A DNA stretch of 64,000 nucleotides, from NCBI RefSeq assembly GCF_003572205.1, contig NZ_QXNY01000005.1, forward strand, positions 62,001 to 126,000. The letters run 5' to 3'. The translations under genes were made by a program, and so were the position numbers. The stretch is from Algihabitans albus (GTDB taxonomy: Bacteria > Pseudomonadota > Alphaproteobacteria > Kiloniellales > DSM-21159). Within the stretch, counting starts at the first letter, position 1. Each line of letters starts with the position of its first letter. Under the pieces are notes generated by a model. That model was not told where the DNA came from. It did not search any database and saw nothing but the letters and a program-made list of their open reading frames with translations. Below, piece after piece: positions 1 to 8,680 of the stretch.

Positions 1-1554
1 GTAGCTCAGGTCTGCCGGGACGGGACCGCCCAGGGGCATGACGCGGCACTCGGCGACGGAGATGCCGAGGGCGGAGAAGAGAGCCAGGGCATCGCGCTCA
101 TTGAGGTCTCCCGCCTCACGGTGGACTTCGACGATTTGAACTGCTGCAGTCGGCAGCGGTTGCGTCCTTCGAACCCGCGGCGGCGCCCAGCGCAGGTAGG
201 CGTTGAGAGCGTCGGCGCAGGCTTCGGGTGTGCGGAAGGCGGCGATACCCGCCTCGGCCAGCAGCGCGAGGGACTCTTCCGCATTGGGAAAGAGAAAGGC
301 CGCGATGGGCTTTGCGGCACCGGCCCATTTCGTCAAAGGCGTGACGGCCAACTCCGGATAGAACTCCGAGGAGGAGCCGACGACCATCACCACGGCATCG
401 ATGCCCGGATCGTCGATCAGCGCGCCGAGGCAGGCGTCCACGGTCTCCTGCCGCGTTCCGGCCATGGTCAGGTCGATAACCGGTGTTTCTCCGATTGTGA
501 GACCGTGGGTGGCCAGGGCTTTCCGCAGTTCGGTGGACGGCTGAACGACGGTCAGGCCGCGTTCCCCGAGATGGTCGGCGACGATGGCGCCGCCGCCGCC
601 GGTCGTGGTCACGACGGCCGCACGCCGTCCTGCGGGCCTTTGCCGCCCAGCCAAAAGGGGCGGTGTTTCGATCAGGCTTTCGAACAGATCGACCCGCAGG
701 ACGCCCAGTTCCCGCAGAAAGGTATCCATGACGGCCGCCTGGCCCGCCAGCGCTCCCGTATGCGACTGGGCCAAGCTGCGGCCCAGTTCCGATCGGCCGA
801 GCACGTAGGCCATGACTGGTTTGCCGATGGCATGGGCTTTCGCCGCCATTGCCTCTAGAGCCGCACGGTCGCGAAGGGTTTCGAGAAAAAGAGAGACGAC
901 ATCCGTGTCCGGATCGTCCAGCAGCATCTCGGCGACCTCTCCGACCGACAGATCGGACTCGTTGCCCACGGACACCAGCGTCGAGAAGCGGATGCCCCGT
1001 GCCTGCCCGCGCGACACGAGCGCGCCGATCAGGCTGCCGGACTGGGATACCAGTCCGAAGCGGCCGGCCTGAAGGGTGTCGCGCTCGAGAACGGCATTCG
1101 CACTAAGGGTCAGCGGAAGGCGTGTATTTACGACTCCCAGACTGTTGGGCCCGAGCAGACGCAGCCCCCCGGTCCGGGCTTGCGAGACGAGGCGTTCCTG
1201 CCGGGCGATACCGGCCGGCCCGCTTTCGGCGTAACCCCCGGTGAAGATGGTCGCACAACGCACGCCGGCTCCGATGCAGTCCTCTACCACACCCTCGACG
1301 GCCTGGCGTGGAACCATGACGTAGGCATGATCGATCGGCGCGCCGACAGCGGTCAAGCTGGGGTAGCAGGCTTCGTCGAAAAGGGTCCCGTAGGCCGGAT
1401 TGATCGGATAGACGCGGCCGTCGTACCCGTGTTTCGCCAGATAACGCTGAGGCCGGCTGTTGTTCTTGTCGAGGTTCGCCGAAGCACCGACGATGGCCAC
1501 ACTCCGAGGACGGAGCAGGCAGTCGGCGAGCGGCGCTAAGAGAGCGGCGGTCAT
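1..1554 (-). CDS. NDP-forming acyl-CoA synthetase (partial, 3' end outside window)
   Basis: The frame starts at an ATG at 1554 and stays open to base 1, giving 518 codons with the C-terminus missing. Residues about 18-120 form a CoA-binding Rossmann domain (RSVAIVGAS, then LGPNSLGVVN near 135). A succinyl-CoA-ligase-like part follows, with the motif SQSHTGALAG whose histidine (about residue 264) matches the phosphohistidine of this family. The last visible residues start what should be the ATP-grasp domain. Members convert acid + CoA + ATP to acyl-CoA + ADP + Pi, or the reverse. The start overlaps the stop of the upstream acyl-CoA dehydrogenase by ATGA, so the two are translationally coupled and probably act on the same acid. 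The substrate cannot be read from sequence. Confidence 0.88.
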   Translation of the reverse strand, partial: MTAALLAPLADCLLRPRSVAIVGASANLDKNNSRPQRYLAKHGYDGRVYPINPAYGTLFDEACYPSLTAVGAPIDHAYVMVPRQAVEGVVEDCIGAGVRCATIFTGGYAESGPAGIARQERLVSQARTGGLRLLGPNSLGVVNTRLPLTLSANAVLERDTLQAGRFGLVSQSGSLIGALVSRGQARGIRFSTLVSVGNESDLSVGEVAEMLLDDPDTDVVSLFLETLRDRAALEAMAAKAHAIGKPVMAYVLGRSELGRSLAQSHTGALAGQAAVMDTFLRELGVLRVDLFESLIETPPLLAGRQRPAGRRAAVVTTTGGGGAIVADHLGERGLTVVQPSTELRKALATHGLTIGETPVIDLTMAGTRQETVDACLGALIDDPGIDAVVMVVGSSSEFYPELAVTPLTKWAGAAKPIAAFLFPNAEESLALLAEAGIAAFRTPEACADALNAYLRWAPPRVRRTQPLPTAAVQIVEVHREAGDLNERDALALFSALGISVAECRVMPLGGPVPADLSY

Positions 1555-2720
1555 CCGCTCGCGGTCCCGGGTTGCGGCGGACGTTGGGAGAAGCGGCGGT
1601 CGAAAATGCCTTCCGCGATCCGGTTCCGCATCACCTCCATGGAGCCACCGGCAATCATCCAGCCGCGGGTCTTCCGGAAGCAGTATTCCACCAGGTGCTC
1701 GTCGCAGTAGCCTGTTCCGCCCAAGACCTGCACGGCTTCATGGGCGGTTTCGAAACCCGCCTTGTTGCACATGAGCTTCGCCAAGGCTGTGTCCTGTGCG
1801 GATGGCAGGCCCCGGTCGGCCTTGACTGCTGCGCGATAGAGCAGCAGTTGCGCGGCTTCGAGAGCAAGAAGAGCATCCGCGAACTTCCATTGCAGCCCCT
1901 GGAATTCACAGAGAGGGCGGCCAAACTGGCTGCGCGTGAGCGCATGCTCCCGGGCGGCATTGAAAGCGAATTGACCCAAGGCTCGCGCCCGTGCGGCGTT
2001 GCCCAGTCGCTCGGCGTTGAAGCCGGCGATCTGCTTCTTGAAGCCGCCCGGTCCTAGCAGCACGTTCTCCGGCTCGACCCGCACCTCGTCGAAGTAGAGC
2101 GCGCACCATTGTTCGCCGTTCATGTAGTTGCTGGGCTGACCGAAGACGAAACCCTCCTGGCCGCGCTCGAGCAACACCGACCCAACGCCCCCGACACCCG
2201 GCCCGAAACGGACGTAGACGAGAAACAGGTCGGCCTCCGCCGAGTGGCTCGTGAAGACCTTCCCGCCGGTGATCCGCCAGCCGTCGCCGTCGGGCTCGGC
2301 CCGGGTCGTAAGGTCGGTCACGGCGGAGCCGGCATTGGCTTCGGTCATACCAAGGCCGATGACCGTTTCACCCTTGAGGAGAGGTGGCAGGTAACGGGCT
2401 TTCTGGGCCGGCGTCGCATACTCGGCGAGGGTCCGGATGGCGCCGAAGTTGCCTTGCTGAACCACGTCGGCGGCACGCGGGTCGACCAAGGCGACCTGCT
2501 CGATGGCGATGATGGCATCCATCAAGGTGCCGCCTTGACCGCCATCGGCCTCGGGCAGGGTGATCCCCATCAGCCCGGCATCCGCCATCGCGCGCGCGAC
2601 CTCGAAGGGAAAGCTCGGCTCGTGCGCTCGCCTCAAGGCGCCCTCGGCGAGATGCCGTTCGGCAAAGCGACGCACGCTGTCACGGAACTGGTTCTGCTCC
2701 TCGTTCAGTTCGAAGTCCAT
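1551..2720 (-). CDS. Acyl-CoA dehydrogenase family flavoprotein
   Basis: 389 residues, the usual length for an FAD acyl-CoA dehydrogenase, with all three domains: helical N-terminus, middle beta domain (GLGMTEANAGSAVTDL, FTSHS) and C-terminal helical domain (RSQFGRPLCEFQGLQ, VLGGTGYCDEH). It should oxidise an acyl-CoA to the 2,3-enoyl-CoA and pass electrons to ETF. The C-terminal segment reads MIAGGSMEVMRNRIAE where short- and medium-chain enzymes have the catalytic glutamate in xYEGTSQIQR, so the base must be elsewhere or the chemistry differs. The following acyl-CoA synthetase gene overlaps by 4 bp. A palindrome upstream (2781-2800) and a GntR gene behind it suggest local control. Confidence 0.9.
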   Translation of the reverse strand: MDFELNEEQNQFRDSVRRFAERHLAEGALRRAHEPSFPFEVARAMADAGLMGITLPEADGGQGGTLMDAIIAIEQVALVDPRAADVVQQGNFGAIRTLAEYATPAQKARYLPPLLKGETVIGLGMTEANAGSAVTDLTTRAEPDGDGWRITGGKVFTSHSAEADLFLVYVRFGPGVGGVGSVLLERGQEGFVFGQPSNYMNGEQWCALYFDEVRVEPENVLLGPGGFKKQIAGFNAERLGNAARARALGQFAFNAAREHALTRSQFGRPLCEFQGLQWKFADALLALEAAQLLLYRAAVKADRGLPSAQDTALAKLMCNKAGFETAHEAVQVLGGTGYCDEHLVEYCFRKTRGWMIAGGSMEVMRNRIAEGIFDRRFSQRPPQPGTASG

Positions 2721-2780
2721 CGCTCAGACCGCCCCCAATTCCAGATTTCTCAGATCGCTGTTTCTGCGGTATTTGTATGG

Positions 2781-2800
2781 TTGTATCTATATTAATACAA
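2781..2800. promoter_or_regulatory. Inverted repeat, candidate GntR operator before the acyl-CoA dehydrogenase
   Basis: The arms TTGTAT (2781-2786) and ATACAA (2795-2800) are perfect and separated by 8 A/T-rich bases. Another TTGTAT sits at 2773-2778. The site lies in the 102-bp gap between the gntR stop and the acyl-CoA dehydrogenase start, where a promoter for the two-gene acyl-CoA operon must be. Binding by the neighbouring GntR protein is inferred from position only. Confidence 0.45.
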
Positions 2801-2822
2801 TAGCGTCGTGAGAATTTGAGAT

Positions 2823-3587
2823 TCAATTTCCCTTCAGTGCCGTCGGCTCCCACAGCGCATCCGGGTCGTTCGATTGAATGTGCATGGTCAGTTCGAACGC
2901 GTAGCGGTCGGGGCGGTAGAGGGCGCGGAGATGCTCTACAGGCCGACCATGAACGTCGCGCACCGTGCGCTCGATGCCCAACAGCGGGGCGCCGATGCTC
3001 AACTCGAGTAGCGGTGCAACCGTGGCGCTTGCGGCACGCGCGAATACCTTTTGATGCGCCTCCGCAGGGGCCGCACCGGCGCGAACGAGCAAGCGCGTCA
3101 AGGGCATGGACGACAGCTCCTTGCGCCCGAAGGTGCGTCCGATGGATTCGGGCAGCCAAGTGACGGCGTAGGAGAAGGGTTCGCCCTTGTAGCTCCTGAG
3201 ACGGACGCTGTGCAGGGCGATCGTGCCGACGGGAATCTCCAGCCGTTCGGCGACGGGTCGAGGTGCGGGTTCATAGGCGAAATGCAGAACCTTGACCTTG
3301 GTGCGAAGACCCATGGCCAGAAGATTCTCGACCAGGCCCGTGACCTCGGCCTTTACCGGTTCGGTCGCCCGACCGGCGCGTACGAAGGTACCGCGGCCTT
3401 GGCGGCGCTCCACGAGACCGTCGCGTTCGAGTTGGTCCAGAGTTTTACGGATGGTGACACGGGAGACGTCGAACTGCTGCGCCAGCTCCAGTTCTCCGGG
3501 CAGAGTCGCACCGGGCGGATACTGGCCCTCCCTGATCTGCTCGATCAGGACAGTATAGATACGATGGTAAAGAGGCAGCCCGGCCAT
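2823..3587 (-). CDS. GntR family transcriptional regulator, HutC/UTRA subfamily
   Basis: An N-terminal winged helix (LYHRIYTVLIEQIREGQYPPGATLP, then VSRVTIRKTLDQLERDGLVERRQGRGTFV) is followed by a UTRA ligand domain from about residue 80 (RLRSYKGEPFSYAVTWLPES; LLGIERTVRDVHGRPVEHLRALYRPDRY). I chose ATG 3587, which has GGAGTGA seven bases upstream; an in-frame GTG at 3611 would add eight residues. It points at the acyl-CoA dehydrogenase/synthetase pair and is its likely regulator. UTRA regulators respond to small metabolites; the effector here is unknown. Confidence 0.88.
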   Translation of the reverse strand: MAGLPLYHRIYTVLIEQIREGQYPPGATLPGELELAQQFDVSRVTIRKTLDQLERDGLVERRQGRGTFVRAGRATEPVKAEVTGLVENLLAMGLRTKVKVLHFAYEPAPRPVAERLEIPVGTIALHSVRLRSYKGEPFSYAVTWLPESIGRTFGRKELSSMPLTRLLVRAGAAPAEAHQKVFARAASATVAPLLELSIGAPLLGIERTVRDVHGRPVEHLRALYRPDRYAFELTMHIQSNDPDALWEPTALKGN

Positions 3588-3636
3588 GGGTCCGTCACTC
3601 CGATCCGACACCTCCCGAGTGTTCCATCGAGGCCGT

Positions 3637-3650
3637 CACATCGTGATGTG
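3637..3650. promoter_or_regulatory. Short inverted repeat upstream of gntR
   Basis: CACATC and GATGTG form a perfect 6-bp inverted repeat around GT in the 147-bp gap between the cysteine hydrolase stop and the gntR start. The A/T-rich stretch just beyond it (3672-3697) looks like promoter sequence. It may be an autoregulatory site, but there is no further support. Confidence 0.25.
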
Positions 3651-3734
3651 TCATCGGAACAGGTAGTCTTGATATAACAATACGACAAGACAATCTATCG
3701 ATGCCTCAGTCACCTGGCTCGCTTGCCTCCGTGT

Positions 3735-4436
3735 TCATTGGGCGGCGCGGACATCGGCGGCGAAGCGGGTCTCCAGGTCGGCAACGATGTTGTCGAGCGG
3801 TTCGACGTCCGCGAACTTCATGTCCATGTCGAAGAGATTCGCCCGGTGCGCCGTCGCGCAGCGGTCGCCGACCGCTTCCTGAGGGATCGTGACACGGAAG
3901 TTGTGCGAGAAGGCATCCGTGACGCCGGCACGGACGCAGCCGCTCGTCGAGATGCCGATACAGACCAGGCTGTCGACGCCGTCGTAGCGGAGAAAGGATT
4001 CCAGAGGCGTCTCGAAGAAGCAGGACGGCTTGTTCTTATAGACGACGACGTCTTGCTCTCGCGGCGCATAGCCGTCCGGCCATTCGTCGGCTCGCGGGTC
4101 CCGGCTGTACTGGAAGTCGTCGGCGGTCCCCAGCTTCAGATTCCAGATGCCGCGGCGGACCGGATGGGTGCGGTCGTCGCGGCGGCTGTAGTAGATCGGC
4201 AGTTCCAGGCTTCGGAAAACGTCCGTGATGCGCTGAATCGCGCTTACGAGTTCCGGGTCTTCTCCTCCGCACTGGCTGTATGCCGGATCGACGAACATGT
4301 AGGTGGTGTCGATGTTCAGGAGAGCCGGGCGCCTGCCCAGCCCGATCCGATTGCCGAAGCCGCCTTTGACATAGGTCTCCAACTCGCTGTCCGGCACCAG
4401 CCCGCGCCACTTCTCGATCTTGTCATTGACGGTCAT
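3735..4436 (-). CDS. Isochorismatase-fold cysteine hydrolase (N-carbamoylsarcosine amidase-like)
   Basis: 233 residues from the ATG at 4436, preceded by GAGAGGAG; the frame could start earlier but without a better ribosome site. The family triad is visible: D43 in LLNIDTTYMF, K136 in VYKNKPSCFFETPLESFL and nucleophile C168 in IGISTSGCVRAGVTDAF. Such enzymes hydrolyse amide or carbamoyl C-N bonds (nicotinamide, N-carbamoylsarcosine, ureido acids) or isochorismate. The closest general resemblance is to N-carbamoylsarcosine amidohydrolase, but substrate cannot be assigned. It lies downstream of, and on the same strand as, the IclR gene, 203 bp away. A second cysteine hydrolase of this fold occurs at 15342-16010. 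Confidence 0.85.
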   Translation of the reverse strand: MTVNDKIEKWRGLVPDSELETYVKGGFGNRIGLGRRPALLNIDTTYMFVDPAYSQCGGEDPELVSAIQRITDVFRSLELPIYYSRRDDRTHPVRRGIWNLKLGTADDFQYSRDPRADEWPDGYAPREQDVVVYKNKPSCFFETPLESFLRYDGVDSLVCIGISTSGCVRAGVTDAFSHNFRVTIPQEAVGDRCATAHRANLFDMDMKFADVEPLDNIVADLETRFAADVRAAQ

Positions 4437-4639
4437 GCTGTTGGCTCCTCTCGTAATCCAGGGGACCGCCGGCGCGATCCTCTGCGGCAAGATGTTTCCG
4501 CCTGGTTTTTGCGGCTCGGGCTAGCGGGCCGGGTGTAGTCGGTCCCGGGCTCGAGTCTTGGGCAGCCGGAAGAGGCAGTTTACTTTATTGGGCGTTCCGG
4601 CGGGCGCTCCGGGCGGCAGAACACCCACTTGGGCAGCGT

Positions 4640-5473
4640 TCAGCGCAGCATCGGCGTCAAGCTGCGACAGAGGTGCGCCAATCTGGGGCCCAACTCACCC
4701 TCCAGCTTCTCGCGATCCACCACGAAGGCCGGCGCGCCGCACATCATGCCCATCACCGTCTGCCGACCCATCGACGTCAAGGGCGTACCGACGGCGCGCA
4801 TTCCATGATGCCACTCGTCCTCCACGTAGCAGAAGCCCCGGTCCTCCACCTGAGCGATGGCTTCCTCAACCCGCTCCTTCAGAACCGCCCACTCAGCCGC
4901 GCCCAGCCGCTGTGCGAAGTGTTCGTAGAAGAACTGCCGCTCTTGCTCTTCGATTCCGGCGAGGAAAGCCCGCCCGACGGCCGTATTCGGCAGGGGCACG
5001 CGCGAGCCGATCTCCAGGCGCAGGGTCCCGAGCGAGCGACTGTTGCAGACGTCGACGAAGATCATGCTGAGCCGATCCCGGCTGGCCAGGCCGACCGAGA
5101 CCTTATGCTGCAGAGCCATCTCCTGCATCGGGTCGTGCGCGATCTGGCGCACCAGCATGTTCGACAGTACAGCATAGCCCAGTGCGAGAATCGATTCCGT
5201 CGGCTCGTACTTACCTTCGGCCTTCAAGTGACGCAGATAGCCGAGTTCGGACAGGGTGTGGGTCAGCCGCGAGACCGTCGCCTTGGGGATGCCGGTGACT
5301 CGCGACAGTTCCTGATTGCCGAGCGCCCCGTTCCCCGGCTTGAACGCGCGCAGGATCTCAAATCCACGTGCCAGCGCCGTAATGAACTTACGGTCGGTAC
5401 TGGAATCGGGAGAAATCTCGTCGTCCTTCTCGAGGTAAGCCTCTTCGGCGAGAGGGCCGGGACTGGTTTTCAT
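4640..5473 (-). CDS. IclR family transcriptional regulator
   Basis: 277 residues. The N-terminal winged helix (FITALARGFEILRAF, NQELSRVTGIPKATVSRLTHTLSELGYL) and the C-terminal effector domain (LPNTAVGRAFLAG, GFCYVEDEWHHGMRAVGTPL) are both complete. The first ATG in frame is 5473; a TTG 21 bases earlier is possible. It is divergent from the ABC importer at 5719, and the gap between them holds the palindrome TCCGCATTGCGGA (5611-5623). A matching palindrome precedes the nitrile hydratase-type genes at 10.7 kb, so this protein is the best candidate to control both units. Confidence 0.9.
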   Translation of the reverse strand: MKTSPGPLAEEAYLEKDDEISPDSSTDRKFITALARGFEILRAFKPGNGALGNQELSRVTGIPKATVSRLTHTLSELGYLRHLKAEGKYEPTESILALGYAVLSNMLVRQIAHDPMQEMALQHKVSVGLASRDRLSMIFVDVCNSRSLGTLRLEIGSRVPLPNTAVGRAFLAGIEEQERQFFYEHFAQRLGAAEWAVLKERVEEAIAQVEDRGFCYVEDEWHHGMRAVGTPLTSMGRQTVMGMMCGAPAFVVDREKLEGELGPRLAHLCRSLTPMLR

Positions 5474-5610
5474 AGCTTTGATTATTCCGCTCAAGGCGAT
5501 TCGCAGGAACGCCGATTGCGAGCCAGGCCAATTGCCAGCCAGTTCGTGAAAACTTGGGTTGAAACACTCTTACCGTAGTGCCCGTGACATGACAATAGTG
5601 GTTTCCTGGG

Positions 5611-5625
5611 TCCGCATTGCGGAAT
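5611..5625. promoter_or_regulatory. Candidate IclR operator in front of the ABC importer
   Basis: TCCGCATTGCGGAAT contains a perfect palindrome, TCCGCA/TGCGGA around one base. The same 15-mer recurs at 10686-10700 as TCCGCAGAACGGAAT (12 of 15 identical), and both copies are followed within a few bases by GAATTGA. It lies between the divergent iclR and ABC genes, where an autoregulatory and target operator would be expected. The link to IclR is inferred. Confidence 0.6.
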
Positions 5626-5718
5626 GAATTGACCGTAGATCGTGTTGTTGGTATCGCTGCGAATGTCCGTGAGTTCTGAAAGTTCGCGAGGCCAAAACAA
5701 AGCAGGGGATGGGAGGCG

Positions 5719-6582
5719 ATGGTTCGGAAAGCGGCCACGGCCGAGGCGGCTGCGGACGGTGAGGCAATCGGCATGGCCGGGATAGGTCTCGCGTCTGACA
5801 CGGCGTCGACTCTGATCTCCTATGAAGGGGTCGGAAAGACCTTCGAAACTCTGCATGGCGATGTCGTCGCCGTGCGCGACATTACCCTGGACGTTCGCGA
5901 AGGGGAGTTCGTTACCCTGGTCGGCCCGTCCGGCTGCGGAAAGTCGACCCTGCTGAACATGGCTGCCGGCCTGTTCGAGCCGACCACCGGCACGGTGCGG
6001 TATCGCGATGCCGTAGTGGCGCCGTACAACCAACGTGTCGGCTACATGACGCAGAACGATCACCTGCTGCCCTGGCGGGACGTCATGGGCAATGTGATTG
6101 TACCGCTTGAGATTCGCGGCATGCGCAAGGGAGAAGCCAGGGACAGGGTCGAGGAGTTGCTGGCCACGGTCGGGCTCAAGGGCTTCGAGAAATCCTATCC
6201 GTCACAGCTTTCGGGGGGCATGCGCAAGCGCTGCGCCCTGGCCCGACTGCTCGCCTACGATCCTGAGGCGCTCCTGATGGACGAGCCTTTCGGTGCACTC
6301 GACGCCCAGCTTCGTCTGAAGATGCAGATCGAGATTCGTCGTCTTGCCATGTCGCTTGGCAAGACCACGGTTTTTGTGACTCACGACCTCGACGAAGCGG
6401 TCAGTATCGCGGATCGCTGCGTGGTCTTCACCCAGCGGCCCGGCACGATCGCCCGCGTGGTCGACGTTCCCTTGCCGCGCGAGCGTGATCTTCTGGGGTT
6501 GCGCCACAATAAAACCTACCGGGACCTGACCGCCGAGCTTTGGGATTTGCTGTCTCCCGACCTGGAGGGGATGGAGGACTGA
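5719..6582 (+). CDS. ABC transporter ATPase, nitrate/sulfonate/taurine family
   Basis: 287 residues with Walker A GPSGCGKST, signature LSGGMRKRCALARLL, Walker B ALLMDEPFGALD and switch histidine VTHDLDEA. The signature and C-terminal pattern place it with the SsuB/TauB/NrtD importers. The start ATG follows GGGAGGCG directly. The permease begins one base after the stop, and the binding protein follows. It powers import of a small substrate; family members carry sulfonates, nitrate, pyrimidine precursors and others, so specificity is open. The 30 or so residues before the ABC core (AATAEAAADGEAIGMAGIGLASD) are low-complexity and have no evident role. Confidence 0.92.
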   Translation: MVRKAATAEAAADGEAIGMAGIGLASDTASTLISYEGVGKTFETLHGDVVAVRDITLDVREGEFVTLVGPSGCGKSTLLNMAAGLFEPTTGTVRYRDAVVAPYNQRVGYMTQNDHLLPWRDVMGNVIVPLEIRGMRKGEARDRVEELLATVGLKGFEKSYPSQLSGGMRKRCALARLLAYDPEALLMDEPFGALDAQLRLKMQIEIRRLAMSLGKTTVFVTHDLDEAVSIADRCVVFTQRPGTIARVVDVPLPRERDLLGLRHNKTYRDLTAELWDLLSPDLEGMED

Positions 6583-6583
6583 C

Positions 6584-7459
6584 ATGGCCGATACGACGCA
6601 GCGTCCCTCCACCGCCTTGCCCGCCGACGGATCGGCGGTGGCGGCTCTCAGCAAGGCCGAGCAACGGAAGCAGGCCGATCGCCGGCGCCGCCAGAAGATC
6701 TGGCTCGCCCGCGCTCTGCTGCTGGTCGGTATCATCTCCCTATGGCAGTTTGCGGCCGGTCGACTCGTTTCCGATTTCTTCATCGGCAGGCCGACGGAGA
6801 TCGCGGAAACCCTCTATATCTGGGCGGCCTCGGGTAAGCTGTTTTTTCACGCCGGAATCACCAGTATCGAAGCGCTGCTCGGCTTTCTTCTGGGCAGTGC
6901 GATCGGCATGATCTTCGGCGTCGTTCTGGGTCGCGCACAGACGCTTGCGGACGTGCTCGACCCCTTCATCATGATGTTCTACAGCCTGCCCAAGATCGCG
7001 CTGGCGCCGATGTTTATCCTCTGGTTCGGCATCGGCATCGATATGAAGATCTACCTGACGGCCACCATCGTGTTCTTCCTGGTGTTCCTCAACACCTACT
7101 CCGGAGTTCGCGCGGTCAGCCGCGAGCAGATCGCGATCATGCGGCTGATGGGAGCCAACGAAAGCGACATTCTGCGCAAGGTGGTGATTCCTTCCGCGAT
7201 CACCTGGGTGTTCAACGGCTTGCGCTTGTCCGTGCCCTACGCGCTGATCGGCGCCATCGTCGGTGAACTGATCGCCTCCAACAAGGGCCTGGGCTACCTG
7301 CTGGCCGACGCCTCGGGGCAGTTCGACACCTCGGGAATGTTCGCTGCGCTGATCGCCATCATGATGTTGGCCTTAATCCTGAACTTTGCGGTGAAGTGGT
7401 TCGAGAAGAAGGCCATGCCGTGGAAGACCGTGGAAGACAAGCGCGAGATGTCGATCTAG
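6584..7459 (+). CDS. ABC transporter permease, nitrate/sulfonate/taurine family
   Basis: 291 residues with a charged cytoplasmic N-terminus (SKAEQRKQADRRRRQK) and six or so membrane spans. The EAA loop that contacts the ATPase is present as VSREQIAIMRLMGANESDILRKVVIPSA. Typical SsuC/TauC-type BPD permease. GGAGG lies upstream of the ATG, within the end of the ATPase gene. Second gene of the importer operon. Confidence 0.92.
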   Translation: MADTTQRPSTALPADGSAVAALSKAEQRKQADRRRRQKIWLARALLLVGIISLWQFAAGRLVSDFFIGRPTEIAETLYIWAASGKLFFHAGITSIEALLGFLLGSAIGMIFGVVLGRAQTLADVLDPFIMMFYSLPKIALAPMFILWFGIGIDMKIYLTATIVFFLVFLNTYSGVRAVSREQIAIMRLMGANESDILRKVVIPSAITWVFNGLRLSVPYALIGAIVGELIASNKGLGYLLADASGQFDTSGMFAALIAIMMLALILNFAVKWFEKKAMPWKTVEDKREMSI

Positions 7460-7525
7460 GTCGCGATGCGGCTTGCATGTCTCCAGCGGTATGAGAAATC
7501 CAGAATAACAGGGAGTACTGTCACA

Positions 7526-8575
7526 ATGACTATTCGGACTCGGATGGCGGCCGCTGTCGCGGGAGCTGCGCTGTTGTTGGGGGGAGCGGCACTACCGGCT
7601 GTCGCGCAGGACAAGCAGGAAATCACCTTTGCGATGCCGAGCGTCGGCATGCTGTATCTGCCGGTCTACGTGGCCGACGTGATGGGCTATTTCGACGAGC
7701 GCGGCATCGAGGCCGATCTGCGGGTCTTCAAGGCCGGCGGTGCCGCTGCGATGGCCTCCGTGATCGGCGGCGACACGCACGTCTATCCGGGCACGCCGGC
7801 TGCGGCCATGCGTGCGGTTCAGCAGGGGACCGACGTTCGGATCTTCACCGCCCTCATGACTCAGTACGCCTCCAATGTCGTGATTCAGGGCGACATCGCC
7901 CGCGAGCTCGGCCTGACCGAGGCCTCGAGTGTCGAAGATCGCCTGAAGGCGTTGAAGGACCTCAACATCGGTGTGACCGGTGCCGGTAGCGGAACGCATC
8001 AACTCGCGCTCTATATGCTGGAGCAAGCCGGCTACAATCCCGAGACCGATGCCACAGTGGTCTTCGTCGGCGGAAGCCGCGAGCTGCTGGCCGCGTTCGA
8101 GTTGGGCCGCATCGACGGTTTCATCCTCTCCAATCCGACATCCGATACGGCGATCGCTCAGCACGATGCCTTTCTGCTTTTCGATATGTCCGCCGGCCAG
8201 ATCCCCGATCTAGACGGCTATCTCTACATCACCCTGAACGCGCGGGAGAGTTGGCTGCAGGAGGACCCGGAACGCTCGGCCAATCTCGTCGGGGCGATCT
8301 ACGATGCCACGCAGGCGATGCACGACCCCGCACGCACCGAAGATGTCCGCGACAAGGTCTATGCCGCTTACTTCGATCAGTTCGACAAGGCCTTGTTCGA
8401 TCTCGCCTGGACCAGCGTGGTCAAGGCTTACCCGACCTCTCCGGAGGTATCGCGCGAGCAGCTCGTGCGGGTGATCGACTTCTTGAACCAGTTTTCGGAC
8501 CGGCAGTTCGACGCCCCGCTGGCCGATAGTTCCTTCACCAACGAGTTCGTCGAAAAGGCAGCGGCTGCCAACTGA
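7526..8575 (+). CDS. ABC transporter substrate-binding protein, NMT1/THI5-like
   Basis: 349 residues from ATG 7526, which has CAGGGAGT upstream. A clear Sec signal peptide (MTIRTRMAAAVAGAALLLGGAALPAVAQ) is followed by the NMT1/SsuA-type fold: ITFAMPSVGMLYLPVYVADVMGYF, VIGGDTHVYPGTPAAAMRAVQQG, LNIGVTGAGSGTHQLALYMLEQAGYNPE. It captures the substrate in the periplasm for the ABC genes just upstream. A strong terminator follows at 8601-8633. The ligand is unknown; the shared operator with the nitrile hydratase cluster hints that it may belong to the same pathway. Confidence 0.9.
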   Translation: MTIRTRMAAAVAGAALLLGGAALPAVAQDKQEITFAMPSVGMLYLPVYVADVMGYFDERGIEADLRVFKAGGAAAMASVIGGDTHVYPGTPAAAMRAVQQGTDVRIFTALMTQYASNVVIQGDIARELGLTEASSVEDRLKALKDLNIGVTGAGSGTHQLALYMLEQAGYNPETDATVVFVGGSRELLAAFELGRIDGFILSNPTSDTAIAQHDAFLLFDMSAGQIPDLDGYLYITLNARESWLQEDPERSANLVGAIYDATQAMHDPARTEDVRDKVYAAYFDQFDKALFDLAWTSVVKAYPTSPEVSREQLVRVIDFLNQFSDRQFDAPLADSSFTNEFVEKAAAAN

Positions 8576-8600
8576 GCCGGACCTCGGCAAACAGATAGAG

Positions 8601-8633
8601 GGGCGCGGGAGGCACCTTCCGCGCCCTTCTTTC
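8601..8633 (+). terminator. Rho-independent terminator after the ABC importer operon
   Basis: Perfect GC-rich arms GGGCGCGG (8601-8608) and CCGCGCCC (8619-8626) are separated by ten bases and followed by TTCTTTC. It sits 25 bases after the binding-protein stop and ends the three-gene operon before the lyase gene at 8681. Confidence 0.75.
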
Positions 8634-8680
8634 GTGGCCAGTCGCGGTTTCAGGCGGGCGCCCATCGAAAAGGACCGGTC

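Noticed and set aside
121-858. Long plus-strand open frame of 245 codons
   Set aside because: It is antisense to the acyl-CoA synthetase gene, whose translation has clear family motifs. The plus-strand protein is low-complexity, rich in Arg/Gly/Asp.
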